DNA of 64,000 nt from positions 5,466,001 to 5,530,000 of the forward strand of contig NC_134464.1 of the NCBI RefSeq assembly GCF_047948215.1, in the 5' to 3' direction. Below the pieces are notes generated by a model. The model was not told the DNA's origin. It worked only from the letters and a program-made list of their open reading frames with translations, and did no database searches. Positions 34,450 to 45,929 of this stretch are shown piece after piece. The stretch is from Lycorma delicatula (lineage: Eukaryota; Arthropoda; Insecta; Hemiptera; Fulgoridae). The translations under genes and the position numbers were made by a program. Positions within the stretch are counted from its first letter, which is position 1. The number at the start of each line of letters is the position of its first letter.

Positions 34450-36930
34450 TTTTTTTTTTTCAATAAAAGAACCGGAACGCAGCTAATCCTCATAAATAAT
34501 TATTTTTGTGTGTAAATAATATTGTATCATCTGTTAAGAAGATAACAGTGAACATACACAAACCAAAATACTGAAGAATTTTATTTCACTTCACCGAGAG
34601 AAATACACTTTCTGTTTTTTATCGTGCAAGACAACAAGAAAATAAATGTTTAGTTTGCCAAGTCTTTCCTGTTACGGTCGGTGATGAAAATTATTTAAAA
34701 GTATAAGCGATTATAACTCAAGCTTGACCGATACACGAGCAGACACCGGAAAACACAAACATAAATATTATATACTTAAAGCGAGATAAATAAAATAAAG
34801 AACATCTATATATATTATCGCATTATCGTCGTTCGGTTAGCGACTTATAAAACACGATACGATGTAACATTACTCTAAATTCAGATTATTTTATTTTACT
34901 TATTATAACCGTTCGTATTGACCGTCGAAGCAGTTATAGAACGATTCATACACGATGCGTTTACGCTAACGTAAACTCGATACTGTAAAAATCATCTTGC
35001 ACTCTTAATACGAATAGTATAATTATTTCATTATACAATTTTCTGAGCTGCCGATCGAAATAATCCCAGACATTACAAAAACATTCTTAAACCGACCGCG
35101 TCTTAATGACCGCCTAAATTTATTAAGAGATTTCTCGAGGAATTATTCTTAAAGGCTATTTTCCGAGCATGAAGATTTCTTTTTGACCCAGCCTATGTAC
35201 CCTCTACGGTGAGTATTGTATCCACGGGTATAGAAAATAAAATGATTTCTTACGTATGGAAGGATGAAGTGTTAGTATATAGCGATTAATAAAACACTTA
35301 CAGCAGGAACCGATTGAGGTCTTAAAAAAAATATTTTTAATTAAATAATCTAAATACATCAAAATACGGCTTAACTAAAACCCAACAAACAAGCGCATTA
35401 ACGTGTCTCGTAAATAATAAACATATTACTTGAGATTACAAAACTCGACCTGAAAAACTTACAATGAAGTCAATTTTCAGCATCCTACCTGAAATCTTTG
35501 TACAACATTTAAAACGCACATACTCATCAAAAAAATACTCTCTATCGGCACAGATATGCTGCTCAAACAATTCTGTTGTACCAAAGCAACAACGCAACAA
35601 GTATTATCGTTATAAATAAAAATACAGTTTACAAGTTTAAACAAAACGAATAAGTATATTTTCAATAACAGAAAAAACAAACTTTGAAATTATACGTAAA
35701 ACCAACAATGACCGATAATCTCGTTCACATACATCAAATCAACCGATGTTATCTCGACTGTTTTTACCAAAACACCGAATTCCACAAATAGCAAAAGTTG
35801 TATTTTTTTTCTTACATCGATTAAAACGGAACTGTTTATTTGAAATGTATATTTGGCGGAAATGTAAAAAAATTCAGAAAAACTAAATTTAACCTAACCC
35901 GGCAAAATCTTAATACAAACCGCTTTAAAAAACAGTTATACTTTTCCGGCCAAATAACATGTATAAAACATTATTAATAAAAAATTTCATTTATTGTCGC
36001 TTTTATTTTTGTACGGAAATAACTTAAGTTTATTCAAAAATCCAGAGCCGTCTCATTTGTACTTTTTTTATTTTTTGAAACGATTCAAACAGTGCAGTCT
36101 ATTCCTTTTAATCTCCATTATTGTACGGTACTTTTTTTTTAGAAATATAGAGTATAAAAAATAAAATCTTAACTACTATGCGACTGAAAACTTTATAATT
36201 TTTCTGCGTTCTTGTAAACTAAACGTACTTCATTTTACAAAATCGATTCGATTTAAATATCTTATTTAAAACTCGACGCGTTAAAAAACGTGATTTATTT
36301 TAAACGATTAAAAAACGCATAGTTCCTTTTGGTTAAAATGAAGCGAATCATTATTTTAACAAATCATAGGTACAGATATCTACAACCGATTTGTATTATA
36401 AAGTCGGTCGACTTAAAATTGTATAATAAAAAAAGGCTTCGGTAATTAGCGGAGAAATAAAAATACTTATACTGCGATGAGCTCTTAAATCCAAAAGTCG
36501 TTAAAAAAATGTTATTAAATTATATTCTATAACTTTTATCGTAGCAAAAAATTGTATCTTGAATTAGACGCAGTATACGATTAGTATTTTGAAATATGCC
36601 GGATAAAATCTTCGTATCGTTGCACTCCCTCACTAGGAACGTAATCTAGAAAGGACACTAAATTTGAGGTTATAAGGTTTTATTACTCTTCCATTATAGG
36701 TTCTTATTACTCTTAAAATTCATCAAAGATTTAATTACACGCATCAGTGTTAAACAATCGTCGGTTTTTAAACATGTGCTGTTTAGGTGCGATTCACGTG
36801 CAAATCCAAAGTTAAAAATGCTTATTAACATGTAGTATTAATAATTAAATCGTACTATTTCCTAAAATTCACAAAATCTTTTTACCGTTTCTTACTACAA
36901 TTAGTGTCATGTAACTTAAAAAATCTAATC
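34450..36930. other. AT-rich, CpG-rich; upstream region of the UPF0728 gene
   Basis: No coding frame or repeat is recognised. The promoter and 5' UTR of the gene starting at 36937 must lie in or near the right part, but no clear core promoter motif stands out. Confidence 0.4.
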
Positions 36931-36936
36931 GTCGCG

Positions 36937-37030
36937 ATGCCGTTAAAACCAAATATCATCATCAAATACGGTCCATATAATGACCGTGGCATTACGATGC
37001 ACAGACCTGAAAGAATGCTGACCTTGAAAG
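36937..37030 (+). CDS. UPF0728 (C10orf53-like) protein, exon 1
   Basis: The ATG at 36937 opens 31 codons plus one base: 'MPLKPNIIIKYGPYNDRGIT' then 'MHRPERMLTLK', followed by donor 'gtattt' at 37031. UPF0728 proteins are ~90-residue cytosolic proteins of unknown function that begin with a short hydrophobic strand followed by R/K-Y-G-P-Y; here KYGPY is at residues 10-14. The exon ends in phase 1 (G|), which the second exon at 42962 accepts exactly (G|AA, Glu32). The family match is from memory of the consensus. The start is chosen because the family begins 'MP' at this distance from YGPY. Confidence 0.82.
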
Positions 37031-38269
37031 GTATTTATTTCATTTGAGTCTCTTATTACATCTAAATACAGATTGAAAATTTTACGTTCAATCTTGAAAT
37101 ACATTTTTTGAAAGTATAATATTAGTAATAATACGTTCGTTTTATAATCTATTCAAAGAATTATACGAGAATTAAAAATTCCTAAACGCTTCAAGTTTTA
37201 TATTATGAATTAATAATCGTAAAAAATGACTTTTAAACAAACGAAACTGTAGTTTTGAGTAACATTTTTTACAAATAACTGCCTGCTAGAAAAACATGTG
37301 GAAATTGTACCGCTTTTATACAGGTATACGCTTTTTTAAATCTAGCCGCTTTGTGTACGGTATAGTACAAAACTAAATACTTTATCAGCCACAGATACTG
37401 GTCAGGAGAAACCTCTCGAAAAAATGCAATATAAGTAAACTGTTGGGATCAATCTATTTTGTATTGCTTAATTAGTCAACCTGGTTTGTATTATATTGTA
37501 TTAAGAACGTAGAATCGTATACCTTAGAATTCTTTTATGCTCGTATCCGCTTTTATATAAAGTAGCCAGAAAATTTATTTAGTTTGTGCACGATCGGAAT
37601 GATGATTGAAGGTAAATCGCATCTCACGCGAAGAATTTGTTCTGGTAGGTTTGTATTCTTAAGATAAATTATATTGTTTTTTATTTACGTGAACCATTAT
37701 TTCATCTTCCCATTATTATCATCGGTCTTGTTTTGCCAGTCGGCCGCTTTTCTTGAATTGTTCTGCTATTGCCTGTGAATTTTGTTAAGGAATATATTTA
37801 ATATTTAATTTAACGGTCTGAGTTTCGGTCGAGTGTAACCAGATTATGATTTTCTATCATAATCACCACCTCAAAGCATCTGCACGTTCTAGAATCGTAT
37901 CGGTCTCAATTTGTTCGTAAATAAAACCTGAATTCAAAGAACTTAACAAACCTGAACAAATATGTTAATGTTTTATACGATAATTTATTTTGAAACATAC
38001 ATCTGCCCTCGAACCCATCGCTACATAAATGAGACTACTGATTGATGGCACTGTACTAATATTTCTGGTCTTTTAGATCTATCTTGTTTTATAAATAAAA
38101 TTTATAGATCGATTTTTATCGATCGGTTACCAATCTATCGCATTAAACTTTGAAGTAGCTTTTTCAAGAACTGCATTTGGTCAATATATGTAACCTTCCG
38201 CTATAACTTGTTTGATACTTATACTTGAGAAATTATAAATCTTACAGATCTTTAATTTTAAAATTTTCA

Positions 38270-39070
38270 TTCTACTACTTCTCTTTCACTGGCACTAAAA
38301 AAGAGCAAATCAAGTTGGCAACCCAACTTATTTGCCACGCTCTTTAATATTCTAAACATTGGTAATTTTTCAACAGAAGTGTAGATATCATTCACATCAT
38401 TGTCCTTCTGTAGGAAACATTTATCCACTAGCCTAGCTTTGTATTGCACATTACGCTTCCCAACTTTTATTATTATTTCTTCCTGGTACTGGTTCTATTT
38501 AAAATATTAAAAAAAATATTCATTGGTTCTACCCAAAAACATTTTTCCAGTCATTTTGCTTGTAGTATATTTTTAGGGCCTTTATCATCTCTCAACTTAC
38601 CATTCTGTTCAAGAGTATAATAGCCAAATTAATTTTTCATTTATAAATTCCTTACCGTTGTCTGATCTTAAAACTTAATCTCATTATCTGTATCTTTCTG
38701 TAATATTACGTATAATTTTAATTTTTCATATACCGCACTTCTAAGAAAATACACTACTGTCGATTAAAATAATCATCTTTGATGAACATGAAATATCTAG
38801 AACTTCCATGGGATTTAACTTCCATAGGGCCACATGGAACAACATGTACAATATCACGTGTTAATCTGTTATTGCGTTACTGAATAAAAATCTATGTTTG
38901 CCTAAGCATCTTGTTCATTAGATGTCTGTAAGTTTATTATTTTTCAAAATTTTTTATGTGTTCAAAGTTTTGCCTAAACACTCATGCCATCCATATTGCT
39001 AACCTTTGTTCAAAATTTGGTTCTGCAGTAATATTAGCTATCAAAGATTTAGATGAAATGTAATGAAAAT
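38270..39070 (-). pseudogene. Ty1/copia retrotransposon relic (integrase to RT start)
   Basis: Minus-strand blocks follow copia order. 'VPCGPM' with 'SRYFMFIKDDY' (38840-38760) is the integrase first-Asp region. 'LRSDNGKEF' (about 38670-38645) is the second. 'QXEWXVER'-type and 'LNRTSTRKK' (38600-38470) follow. Then 'QYKARLVDKCFLQKDNDVND' and 'FRILKSVANKLGCQLDLL' (38449-38300) is the start of the copia reverse transcriptase, consensus 'KaRLVaKGf.Q..G.Dy...fsPV'. Stops and frameshifts are frequent, and the RT catalytic core and LTRs are not found. Confidence 0.75.
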
Positions 39071-39659
39071 TCACAATAAGCATTTTACTTTGATGTTTGG
39101 CAATTATTTTTAGTAAATTTCTAAACCTCATACTCAAAGCATGCATGATTCACGGTAAATTTACTTATAAATCCAGTACATAAAGAACATTAATTAATGA
39201 TATTGAAACCAATTCACAACTACTGAAACCCTCTAAATTTATTTTTCCAATGCCGACCTTGACATTCTGTACACATAAATCATAATTTGATTGCCAACTT
39301 TCAATAGATTTAAATAGAGGTTATTGGATGGTAGGTTTTTTAAATTGGGAACACAAAAATTATATGAAATGTAAAATTATTTATCTAATTAATAAAATCG
39401 GGTGTTTTCATGTTTAATATTTTTCAAACTGTTACTTATCTTTTTATGTTTTCGATACCCAGAAAAGTTCTCTGCAAGTTTTGTTGGTCAGTGACAACTA
39501 TACGTAAATTGAACTACATGAAAAATAACCCTAACTATAAGGTACATCCTTACAATTACATAATTCACATTTTAAGCATTAAATTTCAAGCTGTTTATTT
39601 TTTTACACCCTCTGTATAACCTGTATAACAGTCATTTACAGGTGTTTATTTGAGAGTTC

Positions 39660-40145
39660 AAACAAGGTTCTAAGGCAACAGAAGCCTGGTGGAAGATTTG
39701 TATGACATTTGGAGAAGGTGCAGTATAGGAACAAACTAATCAAAATTAGTTTCAGATGATATTTACTTCAGTCTAAGAGAACCTTGAGAACGCACCTCAT
39801 TGTAGAAGACAACTTTCCTTAAATGCGAATTTAGGACTGCTATCAAGGCAAATTCAAAATTTACTTGCAGCGAACTTGCTAGTATATTTAATGTCGATGA
39901 AAAAACCATAAAATCCCATCATGTACAATAGAGATGGAAGTTAAACAAACGGTTCCCCATAGTTTGACATCTGGGAAGAAACTGTTACAGCTCACAGTAT
40001 GAGTTTTTCATCACATTTTGTAAAAAAACTGAACTTTTATTCAACCAAATTTTAATGAATAAGAGAAATGGGGATTATATTCTAGCGTCACAAGATGTCT
40101 CGTCATTGGTTTTCTCCAAATGATTGTTTCTCACAAACACCACAG
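39660..40145 (+). pseudogene. mariner transposase relic (second half of DNA-binding domain)
   Basis: The clearest block, 'AIKANSKFTCSELASIFNVD' then 'EKTIKSHHVQ' (about 39840-39930), is the second helix-turn-helix of mariner transposases ('l...P..T..eLa..l.vs..Ti..HL'). Then 'KKTELLFNQILMNKRNGDYI' (about 40020-40080) fits the first catalytic block (family '.fL.rivTgDEkWi.Y'), with the Asp-Glu changed. The copy is broken by several stops. Confidence 0.6.
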
Positions 40146-40299
40146 GTATAATCGACTAAAAGAAAAATCTTGCTATACATTTGATTTTGAATCATTTATC
40201 ACAAGTTTTTAGGAGTGGGAAAAACACCTAATACGAAAAGTTATAAAGAATGCAAGGAGAAATAAAAAAAAGAACATTGGTTAAACAGGAAGAAAGTAT

Positions 40300-40376
40300 T
40301 GAAAGCGTGCGCGTGCACACACACACAAACACATGCACTGCATATGCACACACACCACATGCACTGCACACACAGT
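40300..40376. repeat. CA-rich microsatellite
   Basis: Starts 'gcgcgtgcacacacacac' and continues as repeated CA and 'catgcactgcac' units; two near-identical 'cacatgcactgca' units lie at about 40330 and 40356. Confidence 0.85.
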
Positions 40377-40714
40377 CAGCAAGGATAACTCTGACAGTTT
40401 CCATGTCATATCAACATTGAATAGAATGGTGTGAAGTTGGGTCTTTTGAGTTTATATTATAAGTACTGTCTTGCTATAAGTTTATTTTTAATCACTAGAC
40501 AGAAGGCAGTTTTTGAGTAGCTCTAATATATACCATATATTGGTCAATCGGTCTGTCATAGTGGTTATCATTGATGGCATCTTAGCTACTCAGGTTCATT
40601 TACTGACAAGAGTCTGACATTTTTTCAGTATTACTTCTTGACCTTATTTCTTAATGTCATTTCTCTCATCCTAACAATTGCACTTCTATGATATTGACAT
40701 AAGAAAACAAACTT

Positions 40715-40950
40715 CTTCCCTAACCCACCAGGTTGGTCTACTGGTGAACTCATTGCAAATCAGTTGATTCTGAAGAGTTCTAAGGTTCAAATTTTAGTAA
40801 TGGCAATTACTACCATATTTTAATACTAGATGATGATACCGGTTGGGTTTCAATTAACTACATATCTCAGGATCGGTCAACCTGAGACTGTACAAGACTA
40901 CACTTCATTTATGTTTATACATATTCATTCATATATGGCTTCATCATTCG
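40715..40950 (+). repeat. tRNA-derived SINE, diverged
   Basis: Begins 'cccaccaggttggtctactg', keeps a B-box-like 'aaggttcaaatt', then 'gggtttcaattaac', 'catatctcaggatcggtcaa' and 'caagactacacttcattta'. It is older than the copies at 17096 and 53429, judged by substitutions and a lost 3' tail. Confidence 0.85.
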
Positions 40951-41029
40951 GAAATGTTTTGTAATTCCTTTCCTTCTCATTACTTCTTCTTTTCTTCATT
41001 TCTTCTTTTTATGATGTTAATTCACAGTA

Positions 41030-42520
41030 CTACCTCCATACACTCCTCCCCATGTAATTTAATTATCATTCACTAAAGGCCTACACCTTGTCGATTTATC
41101 ACTCTCATCTCCGCTTATCTCTTCAAGTCATATAAACCAAGGCCCATCTCTTTTTTAACATATGATGGCTGCTCTTGGTCTACCTCTAGGTAGGAGGACA
41201 AAACTATCTTGCCCTCAAATATATTCATCAAGAAGGTCATGTCGTATTACATGTACTATCAATTTCACTCTTCGTATAACATTTAGCAAGGACCTCCTCT
41301 CGCTCACTGCTGCTAACACTTCAGAATTTCTTTTCCTATCCACCCAGCTTGTTCTTGTTATTCTCCTCAAAATCCACACTTTCATTGCTTCCAGTCTTCT
41401 TCTTTCTGCTTTCCCAAGCATCCATGTTTCACACTTATAAGTTAGAACACTGCGAAATGATTATCAGTCGGTATATTTTTTTTATCCTGGAAAGCTTGTT
41501 TTGCCAGCGCTATTCTTTTTTTTACTTCTGTGGCACATGTATTATCACTAGCATCTGTGCTTCCCAAATAACAAAAACTGTCAACCTTCTCTACAACAGT
41601 ACTCTAATTTAATATCAACCTTTGTATCTTCCTTTGTTTTTCCTAAAATCGTAATCTTTGTCTTCTCCTTATTAATTTACAGTTTAAGTTTTGTTAGTAC
41701 TTCAGATAGTGTTTCTAACATAATCTCCTTTCCTCTTGCTGATTCTGCCAGTAATACAATGTTATCTGCAAAATGGTACAATGCATGGATTTTCTATTAA
41801 TTTTGATTCCTTTTGTTTTTTCTTTCATTGCTACAATAGCTTTTTCAATAAACAAATTAAACAGAAACTGTGATAGTGAGCAACCTTGCCTGACTGACTC
41901 CCCTTCTAATTTAGGCTTCTTTCTTTAAGCCATTGATTTCAACTCAGTTTTCTGCATTTTATACAGATTCAGAATTAATCTAATATCCTTCCAATCGAGC
42001 TTTATTTTTCTCATTGTTAAAATAGCAATTCCCAATCCACCTTGTCAAAGGCTTTTTCTAAGTCTACAAAAGTCAAAAAGGTCTTCCTGTTAACTCCAAT
42101 TCTTCTCTGCAATAACACTCAGCGCTAGTATCACCTCTCTAGTTCCCTTCCCAGATCTGAAACCAAACTGGTCTTATCCCATATTTGCCTCAATTTTCAC
42201 TTTTATTCAGTTTTAACAATGTTTAGCATTATCAAGTGTCAGATAACAGAGATTATTCTGTGATTGGTGCAATCTATTGCATTTCCTTCTTAGGAATTAT
42301 TACAGTTTTGCTGTTTGTAAAATCTAGTGGCGGTATCGTTCCCTCTTCATAGCAATGTTTGATAAGCTTATACAAAACACTCCTTTGTTGACTCTTTCTT
42401 TTAATATTTCTGCCGGGATGTTATCTGTGCCTGCTACATCGCCATTATTCAGGTTATTCAAGGCGTGGACAAATTCTTCCTTAGATACAGGCTGTCTCAT
42501 CATGTCTTTATCCACCCTAT
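41030..42520 (-). pseudogene. LINE reverse transcriptase relic (RTE-like), antisense in intron
   Basis: Minus-strand blocks in order: 'SKEEFVHALNNLNNGDVAGT' then 'DNIPAEILKE' (42490-42390; 'l..lkngKApG.D.ipaEllk'), 'FGFRSGKGT' (about 42170), 'QGCSLS' (about 41890), the catalytic region seen as 'A.NIVLLAESA' (about 41775-41740), 'VEKVDSFCYLGS' (about 41590) and the C-terminal 'ERRRLEAMKVWILRRITRTS' and 'WVDRKRNSEVL' (41410-41310). All reading-frame order is kept, but stops and shifts are scattered throughout. The endonuclease and the usual 3' end are not seen. The clade call rests on the 'W.d...N.eVL' C-terminus. Confidence 0.78.
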
Positions 42521-42961
42521 CTTCATCTTCCAGATATATTCCCTACTGTTAGTTTAATTTAATTTTTTGTTAACTTAAAACCCTAAAATTTAAAATGTTT
42601 CAGAAACCTATACATCAATTCTTTTTGTTATCAGGATATTTGATGTTGGAGGTAACAAAGTTTATTTCATTTATAATTTTTTTTCATCAATCGTATTACA
42701 TTTTCTCGAAAAAAGTCATTTGTCATATTTTTACTAATTTTGAATAAGATAAAAATCTTGATAACAATGTGAATAGTTGAAATCTGTTGAGTATAGTTTT
42801 TTTTTATAATATATTTGTTAACGAGAGGTGGTTTTTAATTAATTAATATTTTTATATATATTATTGTGATTGAGTATGACAATATTTTATAAAAATTTTA
42901 TTGTAATATTAAATATTAAGACTCATTTCTAATCAATATAATTTTGTACTATTATTTACAG

Positions 42962-43206
42962 AAAGACTTGAAAAAGTTGGTTATCAAGTAAGGTTAGATA
43001 AATGGGACCATTATGATCGTTTTGTAGTAAATGTTGGTGCATCACAAGTATTTGAAGGACCTGTGACATATTTACAGCTCCCAGGTTTTCCAGATCCAAT
43101 TTGTAATAGAGTGTTTGAAACTGTTGAAGAGGAAACAAGTAAACAATTGAAAGAGTTAGCAGAGAGTTTGAAGAAGAATATTTCTATAAAACGATTTAAT
43201 CAGTGA
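42962..43206 (+). CDS. UPF0728 (C10orf53-like) protein, exon 2 (terminal)
   Basis: After acceptor 'ttatttacag' the exon supplies the last two bases of Glu32 and 80 more codons to TGA at 43204-43206, giving a 112-residue protein. Family features: 'LEKVGYQVRLDKWDHYDRFV' (family 'l...Gh.V.lekiedwn...'), 'VVNVG', an 'FEGP..YLQLPGFPDPIC' segment where the family has a '..DplC' motif, then a helical acidic tail 'ETVEEETSKQLKELAESLKK'. The tail makes it about 20 residues longer than the human protein. No signal peptide or membrane segment. An AATAAA lies at 43382-43387. Confidence 0.85.
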
Positions 43207-43381
43207 AATGTTTATTATAAATTTAAATGGTCATCACATGTACAAAATAGTAGTTACACTCAAATGACAATGTATTTAAAAGAAATTTTTCTATACAAAA
43301 TAGAAAGCCCAGAATGACATAAAAACATTATTAATTTGCAATTTTTATAATGAAAAATCTATTGCAAAATATCTACACTTT

Positions 43382-43387
43382 AATAAA
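43382..43387 (+). terminator. polyadenylation signal candidate of the UPF0728 gene
   Basis: First canonical AATAAA after the stop, about 176 bases downstream and followed by A- and T-rich sequence. Confidence 0.45.
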
Positions 43388-43734
43388 AAATGTAAAGTGT
43401 TTTTCTTTAGTCAATTTTTAAAAAATAACTAAGTTAAGACACACTGAACTATGTTAATCTGAATATGGATCCCACTTTCATTAGAAGAAAAAACAACTGC
43501 ATGACTTCCCTGCTTTGTCCTTGAAAGAATTTTAATTCACATATGCCAAATATTAATGACTTAATTTTGCAATATTTAGAGCAATTTTCAAAAAAGATCA
43601 GAATATCCAGTAAAAAGTGTTTGGTCCCAGATGACCCCCTTTAACCAAATGACAATTTCATCAAAATTATGCTGTATTTAGAATATAATTACAAAAAAAG
43701 GAAAAAAAATTGGGTCTTATTTCATCCCATACTA

Positions 43735-44330
43735 AACATCTGTCTCGTATAAAATTTTTAATAACATATCAGAAATTTTAATAAATTCAAAAAGATGTTT
43801 AAATTCTCTTATTAGAATCTATCTGATCCTCAGATTTTTAAAAATTCCCATTTCATCTACATTAATACCAGATACAGTTACATTTTTAATCTTCAAAATT
43901 AAAGTTAAAAAAGATTGATTTGTACAGCTCTCATTCATTCCCCTTATTTTGTTGGACCTAAGAGTTTATTGAAGTAAATATTTACTCTGTCAACCCAGTT
44001 TGGGGCAGTGTTATTTAACAAGGCAAAAAGAATTGTGGGTACTGTGTTCGCCACTTGAGTGATAAGATCAAAACTGGGATGTATATATAGAAAAATTAAC
44101 ATTTTTTGGGTCTGTGGGTTTTCAAGATATGAGATAACCTTTTAGAAGTAATGTGAATATTCTTCCTCCACTCCTGAATCTGATACTTAAAACAACCACA
44201 ACAAATTTTAAATTCAAAATTGCCAAAACTACCATCCTTTTTGAATTTAAGCCATTTTTGAAGAATTTATATTGAAACAGTTGAGATATGGGCCAGTGAA
44301 AGTCAAGCTTCATGGTTTTGAGGTTTATAG
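43735..44330. repeat. dispersed non-coding repeat, diverged
   Basis: 43735-43960 shares a string of blocks with 23090-23370 ('tcgtataaaattttt.aataac', 'tctacattaatac.agatac', 'aaagttaaaaaa.attgat'). The piece to 44330 looks like its continuation but is weaker. Confidence 0.45.
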
Positions 44331-44649
44331 TCCTTTGCTGTAAATCAGAAAATTATTTTGGAATATTGTTATTTAAAAATAACAATGTTTTTTAAAAATG
44401 TCTAAAATAATGGTTTTATATTGTAAGTTTTATATTTTTTTTAAATTTGAATTTTCTTAAACATAAGAGTTATAACATTTTAAATTTCAGAATAATGAAC
44501 TTCAATCAAATTAAGATAACATAAATAAATATAAAATACTCCTATTCAGTAATCATCAAAATGTTCATCTACCACAAATGGACCTTCTTCTGCTGTATCC
44601 CCATCCTCATCCATTAATTTTTTTTAAATTCATGATTAACTTGTAGTAT

Positions 44650-45444
44650 AAATGGTAAAAGGTCAATCCTATAATTTTTTGCTTGCTGATTGTAAAAAAG
44701 ATTTAGAAGAAACAATGAACGGCATGAATGAAGTCCTATGCAAGAACTACTGCGTGAAAATAAACAAGAACAAAACGAAAGTAATGAAATGTAGTAGAAA
44801 TAATGAAGATGGACCGCTGAATGTACAAATAGGAAGAGAAAAGATTATGGAGGTAGAAGAATTTTGTTATTTGAGAAGTAGAATTACTAAAGATGGACGA
44901 AGCAGGAGCGATCTAAATACCGAATAGCAGAGGCGAAACGAGCCTTCAGTCAGAAATATAATTTGTTTACATCAAAGTATATGTTTGGAATGTAGCTTTA
45001 TATGGAAGTGAAACTTAGACGTTTGGAGTACCTAAGAAGAAAAGATCAGAAACTTTTGAATGTGGTGCTATAGGAGAATGTTAAAAATCAGATGGGTGGA
45101 TAAAGTAACTAATGAAGAGGTATAGCAGCAAACTGATGAAGAAAGAAGCATTTGGGAAAATAAAGAAGAGAAAGAAGATATATAAGTTATTATAAGAGAA
45201 AAAATTTAAGAGAGAGACTTTATAGGCCACATATTAAGACATCTTGGAATACAATTTAGCTTTAATATTGGAGGGACAGATAGAAGGGAAAAATTGTGCA
45301 GGCAGGCAATGTTTTTGAATATGTAAAACAAATTGTTAGGGATGTAGGATGTAGGAGGTATACCGAAATGTAACGACTAGCACTAGATAGGGAATCTTGG
45401 AGAGCTGCATCAAACCAGTCAAATGACTGAAGACAAAAAAAAGA
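44650..45444 (+). pseudogene. LINE (RTE-like) 3' end with poly(A)
   Basis: The open part 44652-44927 carries the late RT segment: 'YCVKINKNKTKVMKCSR' (family 'gL.iN..KTkvM..s'), 'EVEEFCYLRSRITKDGRSRS' ('v..F.YLGs.i..dg....'). Beyond it, in shifting frames, come 'AEAKRAFSQK', 'ALYGSET', 'SETFECGAI', 'DKVTNEE'-like and the typical ending 'LALDRESWRAASNQSND' just before an A run (about 45435-45444). It is truncated at its 5' side. It is a different copy and orientation from the intron LINE at 41030-42520. Confidence 0.78.
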
Positions 45445-45929
45445 TGATTTACCTTTTGATTGTTCGATTTTGTTTTTTTACCTTTTCATTTTGATTGTTT
45501 GATAGGGTTTCTGTGCTTATCAATGTGGGCTTTTAAATTAAAAATAGTTTGTCAAACTCTATCGATCAGTTCTAGGCACATCATATAGTTTTCATTATCA
45601 GTGGAACCAAACAGATTGTTCTGTTCTAAAGAACATTAACATCACATGTCCACTTTGCCCCTTTTTCATTTTTTGATAAATATTGAGAGATGAGTAAGGA
45701 AATATCACATGTCCCTATGCACTCTATATGTAGTTATGGAGACTAAATAATTTTGTTTAGAATTGAAACAGCACATGTCCTGGACTTTTTTGTTACGATT
45801 CTAAACCATGTAATAATCAGTGAATAATTATTTAAATTAACATTTCTCTAGTTTGTTAGACTTTTCTGCTTTTCATGTGATGAAGCTGTCCATATGTTGT
45901 TTTTTATCTTGATATGATAGTTTTAAGAA

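Larger units (their letters stand above)
37031..42961 (+). other. intron of the UPF0728 gene, filled with mobile elements
   Basis: Donor 'aaag|gtattt', acceptor 'tattatttacag|aaag'. The 5931-base intron holds a copia relic, a mariner relic, a SINE and an antisense LINE. CpG is abundant in the first ~1.1 kb and then becomes rare. Confidence 0.78.

Noticed and set aside
40300..40376. CRISPR-like short repeats
   Set aside because: It is an irregular CA microsatellite without spacer structure, and the genome is animal.
42956..43138. 60-codon minus-strand frame
   Set aside because: Antisense of the UPF0728 terminal exon, which has splice support and family pattern.
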